A stretch of DNA of 64,000 nt, taken from assembly GCF_900454495.1 (NCBI RefSeq), contig NZ_UGSI01000001.1:4032501-4096500 (forward strand). The letters run 5' to 3'. Made by a program: the position numbers and the translations under genes. Under the pieces are notes generated by a model that saw only the letters and a list, made by a program, of their open reading frames with translations, was not told the DNA's origin and ran no database searches. Positions 14,774 through 22,229 of this stretch are shown here, piece by piece. Position 1 is the first letter of the stretch; each line of letters begins with the position of its first letter. This DNA comes from Paenibacillus macerans (GTDB lineage Bacteria; Bacillota; Bacilli; Paenibacillales; Paenibacillaceae).

Positions 14774-16429
14774 TTAAGAAATCCTCCCGTCCGCCATATG
14801 ATAAAACTCGTCGGCAATTCTCAGGGTGGAGCTTCGGTGGGAGACCAGCACAATCGTCCTATGTTTACTTTCCTCCTTCAACGATTTCAAAATGAGGGCT
14901 TCATTCAAAGCGTCCAAATTGCTGGTGGGCTCATCCAGCAGCACCAGCAGGGCATCATGGAGGAAAGCCCGGGCAAGCCCGATTCTTTGCCGCTCTCCGC
15001 CCGATAGCCTGTCCCCCAATTCTCCAACCGCCGTTTCGAAGCCTTGGGGCAGCGATTGGATAAACTCATAAACGGACGCCTTCTTGGCTGCCTCCGCTAC
15101 CTGCTCCCTTGTCGCATCCGGCCTGCCTATCTTGATATTGGCCTCTATGGTGTCGTTAAACAAAAATGTATCCTGGGTGACATAGCTTTGCAGGCTCCGC
15201 AGGTTTTCCGTATTTAACTTTCGGATATCTTCATTAGAGATGCAAATCCGCCCCTCGTCCACGTCCCAGAAACGCATCAGCAGCTTCAACAGGGTCGATT
15301 TGCCGGATCCGCTTTTTCCGGTGATGCCGACGATTTGGCCGGGAGCGACCGTCAAATTGACGTCTTCCACAACAGGTTCCTTTCCATAGCCAAAGGTTAC
15401 CTCCCGGCAGCTGGCCCCGGCAAAGGAGACATCCGTCCCTTCCGTAACCTCGACCGTTTGCTCCGGTTCATCCAGCAAATCCAGAACTCTTCCGGCGCTG
15501 GCAAAGGTCAGTAAAAGACTGTTGGACAAATTGCTGAGGCTTACGACAGGACCAAAAGAACTGAATAAAACCATCGTGGAAATGACCACTCCGTCTATGC
15601 CGATTCGGCCGGCGGAAAGCAAACTAAGACCGGCCAGCAGAATGGAAAACGAAAATCCGATCACAGCCGTGTCCGTTGCCGCTTTGACCCCCCCTTCATG
15701 CCTCTTTAACCCCTTGAACTCGGCATCAAGTTCATCCGACATGCGATCTACAACATCGAGGCGTTTTTCCCCGCAACCATATTGAATGCTCTCTTTCATC
15801 CCTCTCAGGCTGTCCAAAAAATAGCTGCTCAATTCACCGAACCGGCGTTTGTAAACTTTTCCGTGCCCCCTATCCAACCACGAAGCCGCGGCGGGAATGA
15901 GCAATCCTACCGTCAAGTAAGCGAGTGCGGCGATCGCCGCAAGCTCATAACTATATTGTGCAATAAATACTATCATGACCGAAGATATCACTACCGCAAT
16001 GACAACGGGAGCTATGGTATGAGCATAAAAAACCTCAAGCAGCTCAATATCGCTTGTAATGATAGAAATCAGGTTTCCCTTATCCCGGCTTTCCAGCTTG
16101 GCGGGCGCAAGTCTGCGCAACGCTCCAAAAACCTTATCCCGGATCACGGCCAGGAGCTTAAAAGCAATATAATGTCCGCATAACTGCTCTCCATAACGAA
16201 ATGCTCCCCTTAATACTGCGCATCCGGCGATAACGGCAAAACACGTTTTTATGCCGGGGACGTCCACCATATCCGCCGCATTTAATACTGCATAACCGCC
16301 GAATACGACAATGCCGATAGCCGCCAGAAAACCAAGAACCCCCAGGATAATGGCAAGCAGCAAGAAAGGAACAAGCGGTCCCGTCAGAGCCAGCAGCTTC
16401 AACGCAATGGCAACCCTGCCTCTATGCAT
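14774..16429 (-). CDS. ABC exporter half, CydC-like
   Basis: A fused permease-ATPase of about 551 residues. Six TMs occupy about 10-290; the ATPase has Walker A GKSGSGKST, signature LSGGERQRIGLA, Walker B LLVLLDEPTSNLD and switch SHRSSTLR. The ATG at 16429 is chosen because GGAGGGAGA lies upstream and the protein then begins HRGRVAIALKLL like other halves; the frame is open further upstream, but only inside the preceding gene. It overlaps the upstream half by 8 bp, so the two products should form a heterodimer. CydDC exporters move thiols and haem-related compounds. Here the pair lies at the tail of the Isd haem operon, so a haem-linked role is plausible but unproven. Confidence 0.85.
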   Translation of the reverse strand: MHRGRVAIALKLLALTGPLVPFLLLAIILGVLGFLAAIGIVVFGGYAVLNAADMVDVPGIKTCFAVIAGCAVLRGAFRYGEQLCGHYIAFKLLAVIRDKVFGALRRLAPAKLESRDKGNLISIITSDIELLEVFYAHTIAPVVIAVVISSVMIVFIAQYSYELAAIAALAYLTVGLLIPAAASWLDRGHGKVYKRRFGELSSYFLDSLRGMKESIQYGCGEKRLDVVDRMSDELDAEFKGLKRHEGGVKAATDTAVIGFSFSILLAGLSLLSAGRIGIDGVVISTMVLFSSFGPVVSLSNLSNSLLLTFASAGRVLDLLDEPEQTVEVTEGTDVSFAGASCREVTFGYGKEPVVEDVNLTVAPGQIVGITGKSGSGKSTLLKLLMRFWDVDEGRICISNEDIRKLNTENLRSLQSYVTQDTFLFNDTIEANIKIGRPDATREQVAEAAKKASVYEFIQSLPQGFETAVGELGDRLSGGERQRIGLARAFLHDALLVLLDEPTSNLDALNEALILKSLKEESKHRTIVLVSHRSSTLRIADEFYHMADGRIS

Positions 16430-18158
16430 AGACACTCTCCCTCCTTCCAAAGTTTTCAATGGCATGCTGGCTGCTGAACAGCCGGGCGTATTGTCCGTTT
16501 TTCTCCAAAAGTTGCTTGTGGGTGCCGCATTCCACGATTTTACCTGCATGAACCACTATGATTTGATCCGCTTCGACTACGTTCGCGAGCCTGTGGGAAA
16601 TCACAATCACCGTTTTGCTCCCCGCTAATGAGCGGATGACCTCCATGATAATCTCTTCGCTCTCCGCATCGATATTGGAGGTTGCTTCATCAAAGACATA
16701 TATAGAGCTGTCATGCAGCAGCCCTTTGGCCAACGCCAAACGTTGGCGCTGGCCCCCCGAAAGGTTTGAACCCTGCTCCTCCAGGTTCCAGGACAATCCC
16801 CCTTGCCGGAGTATAAATTCATCCAGCTTCACGCTGCGCAGTGCAGCGAACATCTCACCTTCCGAGGCATCAGGAGCTCCCATCCTGAGATTGTCTTCGA
16901 CACTCCCTTTGAAAATATAGCTGTTATAGCTGACCAAAGTCACCGCCTGCATCAGACTTTCCTCGCCGGCTTTACGAACCTCCGTGCCTCCAATGGTCAG
17001 GGAACCGCCATAGCCCTTGCGGGCCCCTTGCAGCAAAGCAGCCAAGGTGCTTTTGCCGGAGCCGGATTCTCCAACGATAGCGGCAAAGCCGCCTTGCGGG
17101 ATGTCCAATGTAATGTCTTGAAGGGCAGGCTCGTTCCCGCCGTACAAAAAGCCAACCTTGTGAAACCGTATATCCGCCCCTTGCAAGTTCCCGTTCTTCC
17201 GCTCTTCCTCCGGCAAATCCAGCAATTTGAAGATTTTGCCGCTGGCAGCCATGCCGTTCATCGCAATATGGAAATAAGACCCGAGCAGTCTCATGGGGAG
17301 AAAAAACTCGGCGGACAGCAAGATGATGAGACAAGCCGCTCCCGGCTGTATATTACCTGCGGCCAGCTCGAGACCGGCAATGATGATGCCTGCGGCACTG
17401 CCTCCATAGGCTATCAAATCCATGACCGCAACCGAATTCAGCTGCATCGTCAGCACGCTCATGGTCATCCTGCGAAAGCGCTCCGCCGCCGCGTTCATTT
17501 CCTCATGTTTGCTTTTGTCCGCCCCATAGACTTTAAGCGTGGTAAGCCCCTGCAAGTTTTCCAAAAAAGCGTTGCCAAGATTGGAATAACTTCTCCAATA
17601 TTTGCTGAATAACTTCTTGGCGATCTTAACTACGGCGATAATCGAAAGCGGGATAAGAGGAACGCAGATCAGCAGAATCACCGCGGCTTTAAGACTGATC
17701 CAGGACAGCAGCGCAAACAACGTAACCGGAGCCAATAAACTGTAAAATAATTGCGGGAGGTATCTGCCGAAATACGTTTCCAACTGCTCCACCCCTTCCA
17801 CCGCCAGTTGGATTACCTCCGCCGTGGAAGCTTTTTCGGTATATGTGGAACCCAGCCTCAGCAGCTTCCGGTAAATTCGCGACCGCAATTCCTTTTTGGC
17901 GTTGACGGAAACCCGGTATGACAGCATCGCCGCTCCATAATGGCAGGCAAAACGAATCGCAATCGCGATGAGAACGATGGAGGCGGCCCAGGTTAAGGCC
18001 GACCCGGTCAGCGTATTTTCCCAGGCCTGCTGCAGCAAATAACCTATTGCTCCCACAGCCGCAACGCTGCACAGCAGACTGATCCAGTTGATCAATACGA
18101 TCAACCCGATATAATAGTCTGATTTGCGGACTAAAGCCAACAATCTGCCGTTGATCAC
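16422..18158 (-). CDS. ABC exporter half, CydD-like
   Basis: A 578-residue fused permease-ATPase. The transmembrane part ends with AEFFLPMRLLGSYFHIAMNG, which strongly recalls CydD proteins. The nucleotide-binding domain has Walker A GESGSGKST, signature LSGGQRQRLALA, Walker B IYVFDEATSNID and switch SHRLAN. It starts with GTG, overlapping the DUF454 stop by four bases (GTGA), with GAGGAGGAG upstream. It overlaps the CydC-like half downstream by 8 bp. Bacterial CydDC supports cytochrome bd assembly by exporting cysteine/glutathione or handling haem; no cydAB is in this window. The link to haem uptake rests on its position. Confidence 0.85.
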   Translation of the reverse strand: MINGRLLALVRKSDYYIGLIVLINWISLLCSVAAVGAIGYLLQQAWENTLTGSALTWAASIVLIAIAIRFACHYGAAMLSYRVSVNAKKELRSRIYRKLLRLGSTYTEKASTAEVIQLAVEGVEQLETYFGRYLPQLFYSLLAPVTLFALLSWISLKAAVILLICVPLIPLSIIAVVKIAKKLFSKYWRSYSNLGNAFLENLQGLTTLKVYGADKSKHEEMNAAAERFRRMTMSVLTMQLNSVAVMDLIAYGGSAAGIIIAGLELAAGNIQPGAACLIILLSAEFFLPMRLLGSYFHIAMNGMAASGKIFKLLDLPEEERKNGNLQGADIRFHKVGFLYGGNEPALQDITLDIPQGGFAAIVGESGSGKSTLAALLQGARKGYGGSLTIGGTEVRKAGEESLMQAVTLVSYNSYIFKGSVEDNLRMGAPDASEGEMFAALRSVKLDEFILRQGGLSWNLEEQGSNLSGGQRQRLALAKGLLHDSSIYVFDEATSNIDAESEEIIMEVIRSLAGSKTVIVISHRLANVVEADQIIVVHAGKIVECGTHKQLLEKNGQYARLFSSQHAIENFGRRESVYA

Positions 18159-18541
18159 TTCGCAGCTCCTCCTCTAAGCGGCCTTGGAGCCGTTTTGATG
18201 CGGAAAAGAAAGTAATACGTTTTGATGATCCACACCAGCCCAATCAACAACCGGACATGCAAATTTTGCGCAAAAATAAAGACAATGGCAAGCAGCAAAG
18301 AGGCCAATGCCATGATACTTAGCTTGGTCCTTAGCGGCATGGAACGGGATTCTGCGAAATCCCGCAAATATTTCTTATACAGCCGGCTCGACAGAAACCA
18401 GTCGTTGAACTTCTTCGAACCTTTGGAAAAAAAGAACGCCGCGATGAGCAGGAAAGGCGTGGTCGGCAGTACGGGCAAAAAAATGCCCAATACCCCGAAG
18501 CCAACAAATAAAAAGCCTAATCCGACAAATACATATTTCAT
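18155..18541 (-). CDS. DUF454 (YbaN) family inner-membrane protein
   Basis: A 128-residue protein with about three to four TMs. It shows the family features GLGFLFVGFGVLGIFLPVLPTTPFLL and a conserved SKRF-like stretch (FFSKGSKKFNDWF) followed by YKKYLRDF. DUF454 has no established activity; some members are found beside haem or iron genes. The gene starts 2 bp upstream of the sortase stop and its stop overlaps the exporter GTG, so it is embedded in the haem operon. A role in haem or envelope homeostasis is inference. Confidence 0.85.
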   Translation of the reverse strand: MKYVFVGLGFLFVGFGVLGIFLPVLPTTPFLLIAAFFFSKGSKKFNDWFLSSRLYKKYLRDFAESRSMPLRTKLSIMALASLLLAIVFIFAQNLHVRLLIGLVWIIKTYYFLFRIKTAPRPLRGGAAK

Positions 18542-18542
18542 A

Positions 18543-19349
18543 TCAATCTCCCTTTCGTGCGGTCAGTTTCCCTTGCAGCACAAGCCTGCCTTCTTCCGCG
18601 TCGAGCAGATAATCGCAGGTGGACAAAGTCAAAATAACGTCATTTGCCCCGATAGTGGTGTCCGTTTTATAAATGGAACGTTCCTTGATTTCATCAACAA
18701 AGTTCAAAAATTCACGATTATCCGCAAAAGAAGTCCGGATATAATCGAAACTCGTCGTTGTCCGGTAGACCGCAAACACTTCCGCCTCATATTCCTCATA
18801 GAGCGTTTCAAACCGGAAAACTCGGTGTTTGTCAAAAAAATCCTGCTTTAAGTAAGCGCGCAAACCCGCGAACATCGTGCCGTCTTTCATCCGGTGGCCA
18901 TAAAGCACGATGTTCTTGTCGAACGTCTCTCCGATTTGATTGCGAAAATCCATAAAAATGCTGCCCGCTTTGGAACGCTCTCCTTTAAAATCATGCGTCA
19001 GGTAGTAGTCGTTGTCCTCACCCTGCACCACCGGATACGAAATATTCGTGTCCGTGATCTCGATCCAGCCGGCCGTGTCGGCATTAAGCTCCAGCAGGCC
19101 GTGAAACTTTGAGCGGACGACGGGTTCCGGGGAATCCTGGGGGGCGGCGGCAGCGTCCGATCCGTCGGCCGCATCCGCTTTGCCCGCTCCGCCGATGCCG
19201 GGACCGGCTTCCGTAAACTGCCGGTGAGTTTCGCCGCGCAGCCGGCTGCTGTGGACGCTGTCGAGCGTTAGATGCGCCAACTCATATCCGGAATACAGAA
19301 ATACGCTCCAGCATAACACCGAAAAAATTGTTTTCCGAATCTCCTTCAC
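18543..19349 (-). CDS. srtB: Class B sortase
   Basis: A transpeptidase of about 268 residues: N-terminal membrane anchor (TIFSVLCWSVFLYSGYELA), an Ala/Gly/Asp-rich spacer, then the sortase barrel with TDTNISYPVVQG, catalytic His in LYGHRM, Cys in TLSTCDY and Arg in EEGRLVLQG. TLSTCDY is typical of SrtB. SrtB enzymes attach haem-binding NEAT proteins that carry NPQTN-like signals to peptidoglycan; the NEAT protein at 24765-25538 in the same region ends with NPKTG, an evident substrate. The GTG at 19349 is chosen because it follows the ATPase stop directly; the frame is open to 19427 but only by overlapping the ATPase by 77 bp. Confidence 0.93.
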   Translation of the reverse strand: MKEIRKTIFSVLCWSVFLYSGYELAHLTLDSVHSSRLRGETHRQFTEAGPGIGGAGKADAADGSDAAAAPQDSPEPVVRSKFHGLLELNADTAGWIEITDTNISYPVVQGEDNDYYLTHDFKGERSKAGSIFMDFRNQIGETFDKNIVLYGHRMKDGTMFAGLRAYLKQDFFDKHRVFRFETLYEEYEAEVFAVYRTTTSFDYIRTSFADNREFLNFVDEIKERSIYKTDTTIGANDVILTLSTCDYLLDAEEGRLVLQGKLTARKGD

Positions 19350-19350
19350 C

Positions 19351-20121
19351 TCAAATTCCGACGGGAACGATGTATAATCCCGCTTCGGGATCTTTCCGCA
19401 ACGCAACATCCACTCCGTAAACCGCATGGACGGTTTCTTTGGTAATCACCCGTTCCGGCGGCCCCGAGGCCACGATTTCCCCGTTTCTCATCACGATGAT
19501 TTTATCGCTGTACCGGATCGCCTGATTGATGTCGTGCAAGACCATCAAAATCGTTAACCCGTGCCGGACATTAAGCTGCCGGATCAATTCCAGAACTTCC
19601 ATCTGGTAATAAATGTCCAGATAGGTCGTGGGCTCATCCAGGCACAGAAACGGCGACTTCTGGGCCAGCGCCAGCGCAATCCAAACCCGTTGCCGCTCCC
19701 CGCCGGAAAGCTCCCCGATCAGGAACTGCCGCTTATCTTCCAAATTCGTGCATGATAAAGCCCAGTTCACAGCCGCCTCGTCCGCCTCGCGATCCGATTT
19801 CAGCAGCCCTTGATAAGGCAGCCTGCCGTATCGCACCAGCCGCTCCACCGTCAGATCGTCCGGCGCTTCGTTATGCTGATGGACAATCGCCAGCCTGCGC
19901 GCCAGTTCCTTCGGTCTGTAGCTGTTCAGCCTTTTTCCGTCCAGCACGATTTCTCCCCGGTTCGGCACATAATTGGTGGAAATGACGCCAAGCAGCGTAG
20001 ACTTTCCGCAGCCGTTCGGACCGATGATCGTCGTGATTTTCCCTTGTTCGATATTTTCGCTAATCCCGCGCAGGTGGTCGTGTATCCGATTGTACGAAAA
20101 AGTGACCTTTTTAATTTCCAC
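19351..20121 (-). CDS. Haem/siderophore ABC importer ATPase
   Basis: A 256-residue FepC/HmuV-type ATPase. Walker A is GPNGCGKST, the Q-loop HQHNEAP, signature LSGGERQRVWIA, Walker B FLCLDEPTTYLD and switch HDINQA. The VERLVRYGRLPYQG segment is usual for iron-chelate importers. It overlaps the permease gene by 11 bp and is followed directly by sortase. Together with the permease and the IsdE-like lipoprotein upstream it forms a complete importer. Confidence 0.93.
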   Translation of the reverse strand: MEIKKVTFSYNRIHDHLRGISENIEQGKITTIIGPNGCGKSTLLGVISTNYVPNRGEIVLDGKRLNSYRPKELARRLAIVHQHNEAPDDLTVERLVRYGRLPYQGLLKSDREADEAAVNWALSCTNLEDKRQFLIGELSGGERQRVWIALALAQKSPFLCLDEPTTYLDIYYQMEVLELIRQLNVRHGLTILMVLHDINQAIRYSDKIIVMRNGEIVASGPPERVITKETVHAVYGVDVALRKDPEAGLYIVPVGI

Positions 20122-21103
20122 GGACTCGCCCGCCCTTCCTCAACAAAAGTATTAAAACAGGCCCGCCGATCACCGACATGATGATGGAGGACGGCAATTC
20201 GTTGGGCGGCACCAGCGTTCTTCCGAGCGTATCGGCGGACAAAATCAGCAGCGCTCCGGCAAGCGCGGAAAACGGAATCAGCGCCCGGTGATCGGAGCCG
20301 ACCAATCTGCGCGCAATATGGGGAATCAGCAGCCCCACAAAGGCGATGACTCCGGCCACGGCCGTTGTCACGGCGGCAAGGAATACGGCGACGGCCGAGA
20401 TGATCAGACGGGCGTTTGTGACGTTCAGGCCGAGATTGTGCACCGTTTTATCTTGAAGCGACAAAAGATTGCACCAGGTGCTGAGGCACAGCGAGGCCAC
20501 AAGCCCCAAGCTTCCGTAAAGCAGCATGATGCGGACATCGTCCCAGGTTTTGAGTGAAATATAAGCGGTATAGGAAGCGGCTTCGGCGCTCAGCCCGGTT
20601 TGCAGATAGCTGCAAATCGTCAGAAAAGCTTCGTTTAAGCCGCTGAACATCGCATTCACCGCAACGCCGACCAGAATGATCCGGATCGGGCTGAGCCCGG
20701 ACTTCCATGAAAGGAGAAAGACAAGGGCGCAAGCGACAACGCCACCCAAAAAAGCAAATAACGGGGACCAGAAAAACCACTGGGGCAATAATGTCACCAA
20801 AATGAGGGATGAAAACCCCGCGCCCGAGGAAATGCCGATCACGCCCGCATCCGCCAGCGGATTGCGCATCACCGCCTGAAACAGAACGCCTGCGACCGCC
20901 AGGGCCGCTCCCGAAAAAACGGCGATAATGATCCGGGGCAGCCGCAGATCCCGGATAATCTCAACCTTTTCGTTCGTTCCCGTAAACAGGCCCTGCACGA
21001 GTTCCCATGGCCCCGCCTGCAAACTCCCTGTAACGGCAGAATATACCGCCATAGCCAGCAGAAGCGCAGTCACGGTTATGAAACTCCAAGTTATTTTGTT
21101 CAT
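20111..21103 (-). CDS. Haem/siderophore ABC importer permease (FecCD family)
   Basis: A permease of about 330 residues with the usual ten TMs. Family motifs are LRLPRIIIAVFSGAALAVAG, NPLADAGVIGISSGAG, GVIAFVGLLIPHIAR and SADTLGR. I prefer the ATG at 21103 (GGAG about 13 nt upstream, TM1 follows). An ATG at 21151 overlaps the lipoprotein stop as ATGA and would add 16 residues; both are possible. It is the IsdF counterpart of the cluster. Confidence 0.92.
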   Translation of the reverse strand: MNKITWSFITVTALLLAMAVYSAVTGSLQAGPWELVQGLFTGTNEKVEIIRDLRLPRIIIAVFSGAALAVAGVLFQAVMRNPLADAGVIGISSGAGFSSLILVTLLPQWFFWSPLFAFLGGVVACALVFLLSWKSGLSPIRIILVGVAVNAMFSGLNEAFLTICSYLQTGLSAEAASYTAYISLKTWDDVRIMLLYGSLGLVASLCLSTWCNLLSLQDKTVHNLGLNVTNARLIISAVAVFLAAVTTAVAGVIAFVGLLIPHIARRLVGSDHRALIPFSALAGALLILSADTLGRTLVPPNELPSSIIMSVIGGPVLILLLRKGGRVRGN

Positions 21104-21147
21104 GATGGAAATTTTTCTCCTTATTAGTACAACCTCTTTTATATCGC

Positions 21148-22053
21148 TCATGGGTACATCATCGCCTTCAGTTCCTCCAGCGCCTCGGCGGCGGCGAGGT
21201 TGCCCGTCGTCCCGAACAATCTTTCCTCCAGATCGTAGACTCTGCCGTTTTGGACAGCGCTGAAATGTTTCCAAACCGTATTGGTTTGAAATTCTTCATT
21301 GAACATTTCCACCACTTCATCCGGCATCCCGTGCGCCGCCCGCAAGATGATGTCCGGATTGGCCTGCTGCAAATACTCCGTATTGGAGGCCAAATACTCC
21401 ATTTTTTCGTCTTGAACGATATTTTTTCCGCCGAGCCTAGCGACCAGATCGCCGATGTAAGAGTGCTCGGTGGCTACCAAATAACTGCCGGGAACACCAA
21501 GCAAAATCAGCACCGTCGGAGCAGGCCGATCCGCCACTTCCGCTTGGATTTCCTTCAGTTTATCGTCCACGGATGCAACCAGCGCCCCGGCGGCTTTCTG
21601 GCGATCATAATGCTCGCCAAGATCAAGAATGGCCTGCTCCATCCGCTCCAAACTGGTTAAATCAATAAACTTCGCTTCTATGCCGGCGTTCGCGAATACA
21701 GGTTTCAGATCATATTGCAGTGTAGTCACCGACAGCACCTCCGTTGGAGCAAGTCCTTTAATGATCTCCATATTCGGATTCATTGGGTTCCCAACCTCTG
21801 TGACCCCTGCATACCGTTCGGGCAGTTCCTTCGAACTCGTCGGAATCCCGATCAGTTCCACTCCAAGCGCGTCCATAATTTCCGTGATCGCAACCGTCGT
21901 CGCGACAATGCGGTGGTCGGCAGCCTTAGGTTCGGCGGAAGCCGTTTCGGCCGATCCCGTTTGGTTCGTCTGCTCCGTCGCTTGCCCGGATGAGCATCCC
22001 CAGAGCAGGCACAGTAAAGCCAGGCTGCAAATGACGCCAACGGCCGTGCGCAT
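21148..22053 (-). CDS. isdE: Haem-binding lipoprotein, IsdE-like
   Basis: A 301-residue substrate-binding protein. The signal peptide ends in the lipobox LLWGC (Cys20). Two lobes of the cluster A-III fold are joined by a rigid helix. IsdE proteins coordinate haem by one Met and one His; the candidates are the Met in GNPMNPNM and the His in RAAHGMPDEV, at matching places in the two lobes. It lies directly upstream of the permease and ATPase. A hairpin terminator separates it from the NEAT-SLH gene, so it may have its own promoter or depend on read-through. Confidence 0.9.
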   Translation of the reverse strand: MRTAVGVICSLALLCLLWGCSSGQATEQTNQTGSAETASAEPKAADHRIVATTVAITEIMDALGVELIGIPTSSKELPERYAGVTEVGNPMNPNMEIIKGLAPTEVLSVTTLQYDLKPVFANAGIEAKFIDLTSLERMEQAILDLGEHYDRQKAAGALVASVDDKLKEIQAEVADRPAPTVLILLGVPGSYLVATEHSYIGDLVARLGGKNIVQDEKMEYLASNTEYLQQANPDIILRAAHGMPDEVVEMFNEEFQTNTVWKHFSAVQNGRVYDLEERLFGTTGNLAAAEALEELKAMMYP

Positions 22054-22104
22054 GTTTTCTCACAGCTCCTTTTCGCCTTATGTAAATGCTAAGGTATCGT
22101 CATC

Positions 22105-22149
22105 AAAAAAAGGCTGGAAGGACACCTGTTGTCCGGCACCCTTCCAGCT
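22105..22149 (-). terminator. Terminator between NEAT-SLH gene and isdE
   Basis: On the minus strand, AGCTGGAAGG pairs with CCTTCCAGCC, followed by TTTTTTT. It may be partial, since the genes on both sides look functionally linked. It would lower importer expression relative to the surface proteins. Confidence 0.85.
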
Positions 22150-22229
22150 AGAGGACAAACTTGCCCCGCGTTTCTTCAAGCTCTATCGCTTTTTCAATAG
22201 GATTTCGGTAATATAAACCTGAGTAATGC

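Noticed and set aside
16803..17612. Plus-strand frame of 269 codons opposite the CydD-like gene
   Set aside because: Antisense shadow of a clear ABC exporter.
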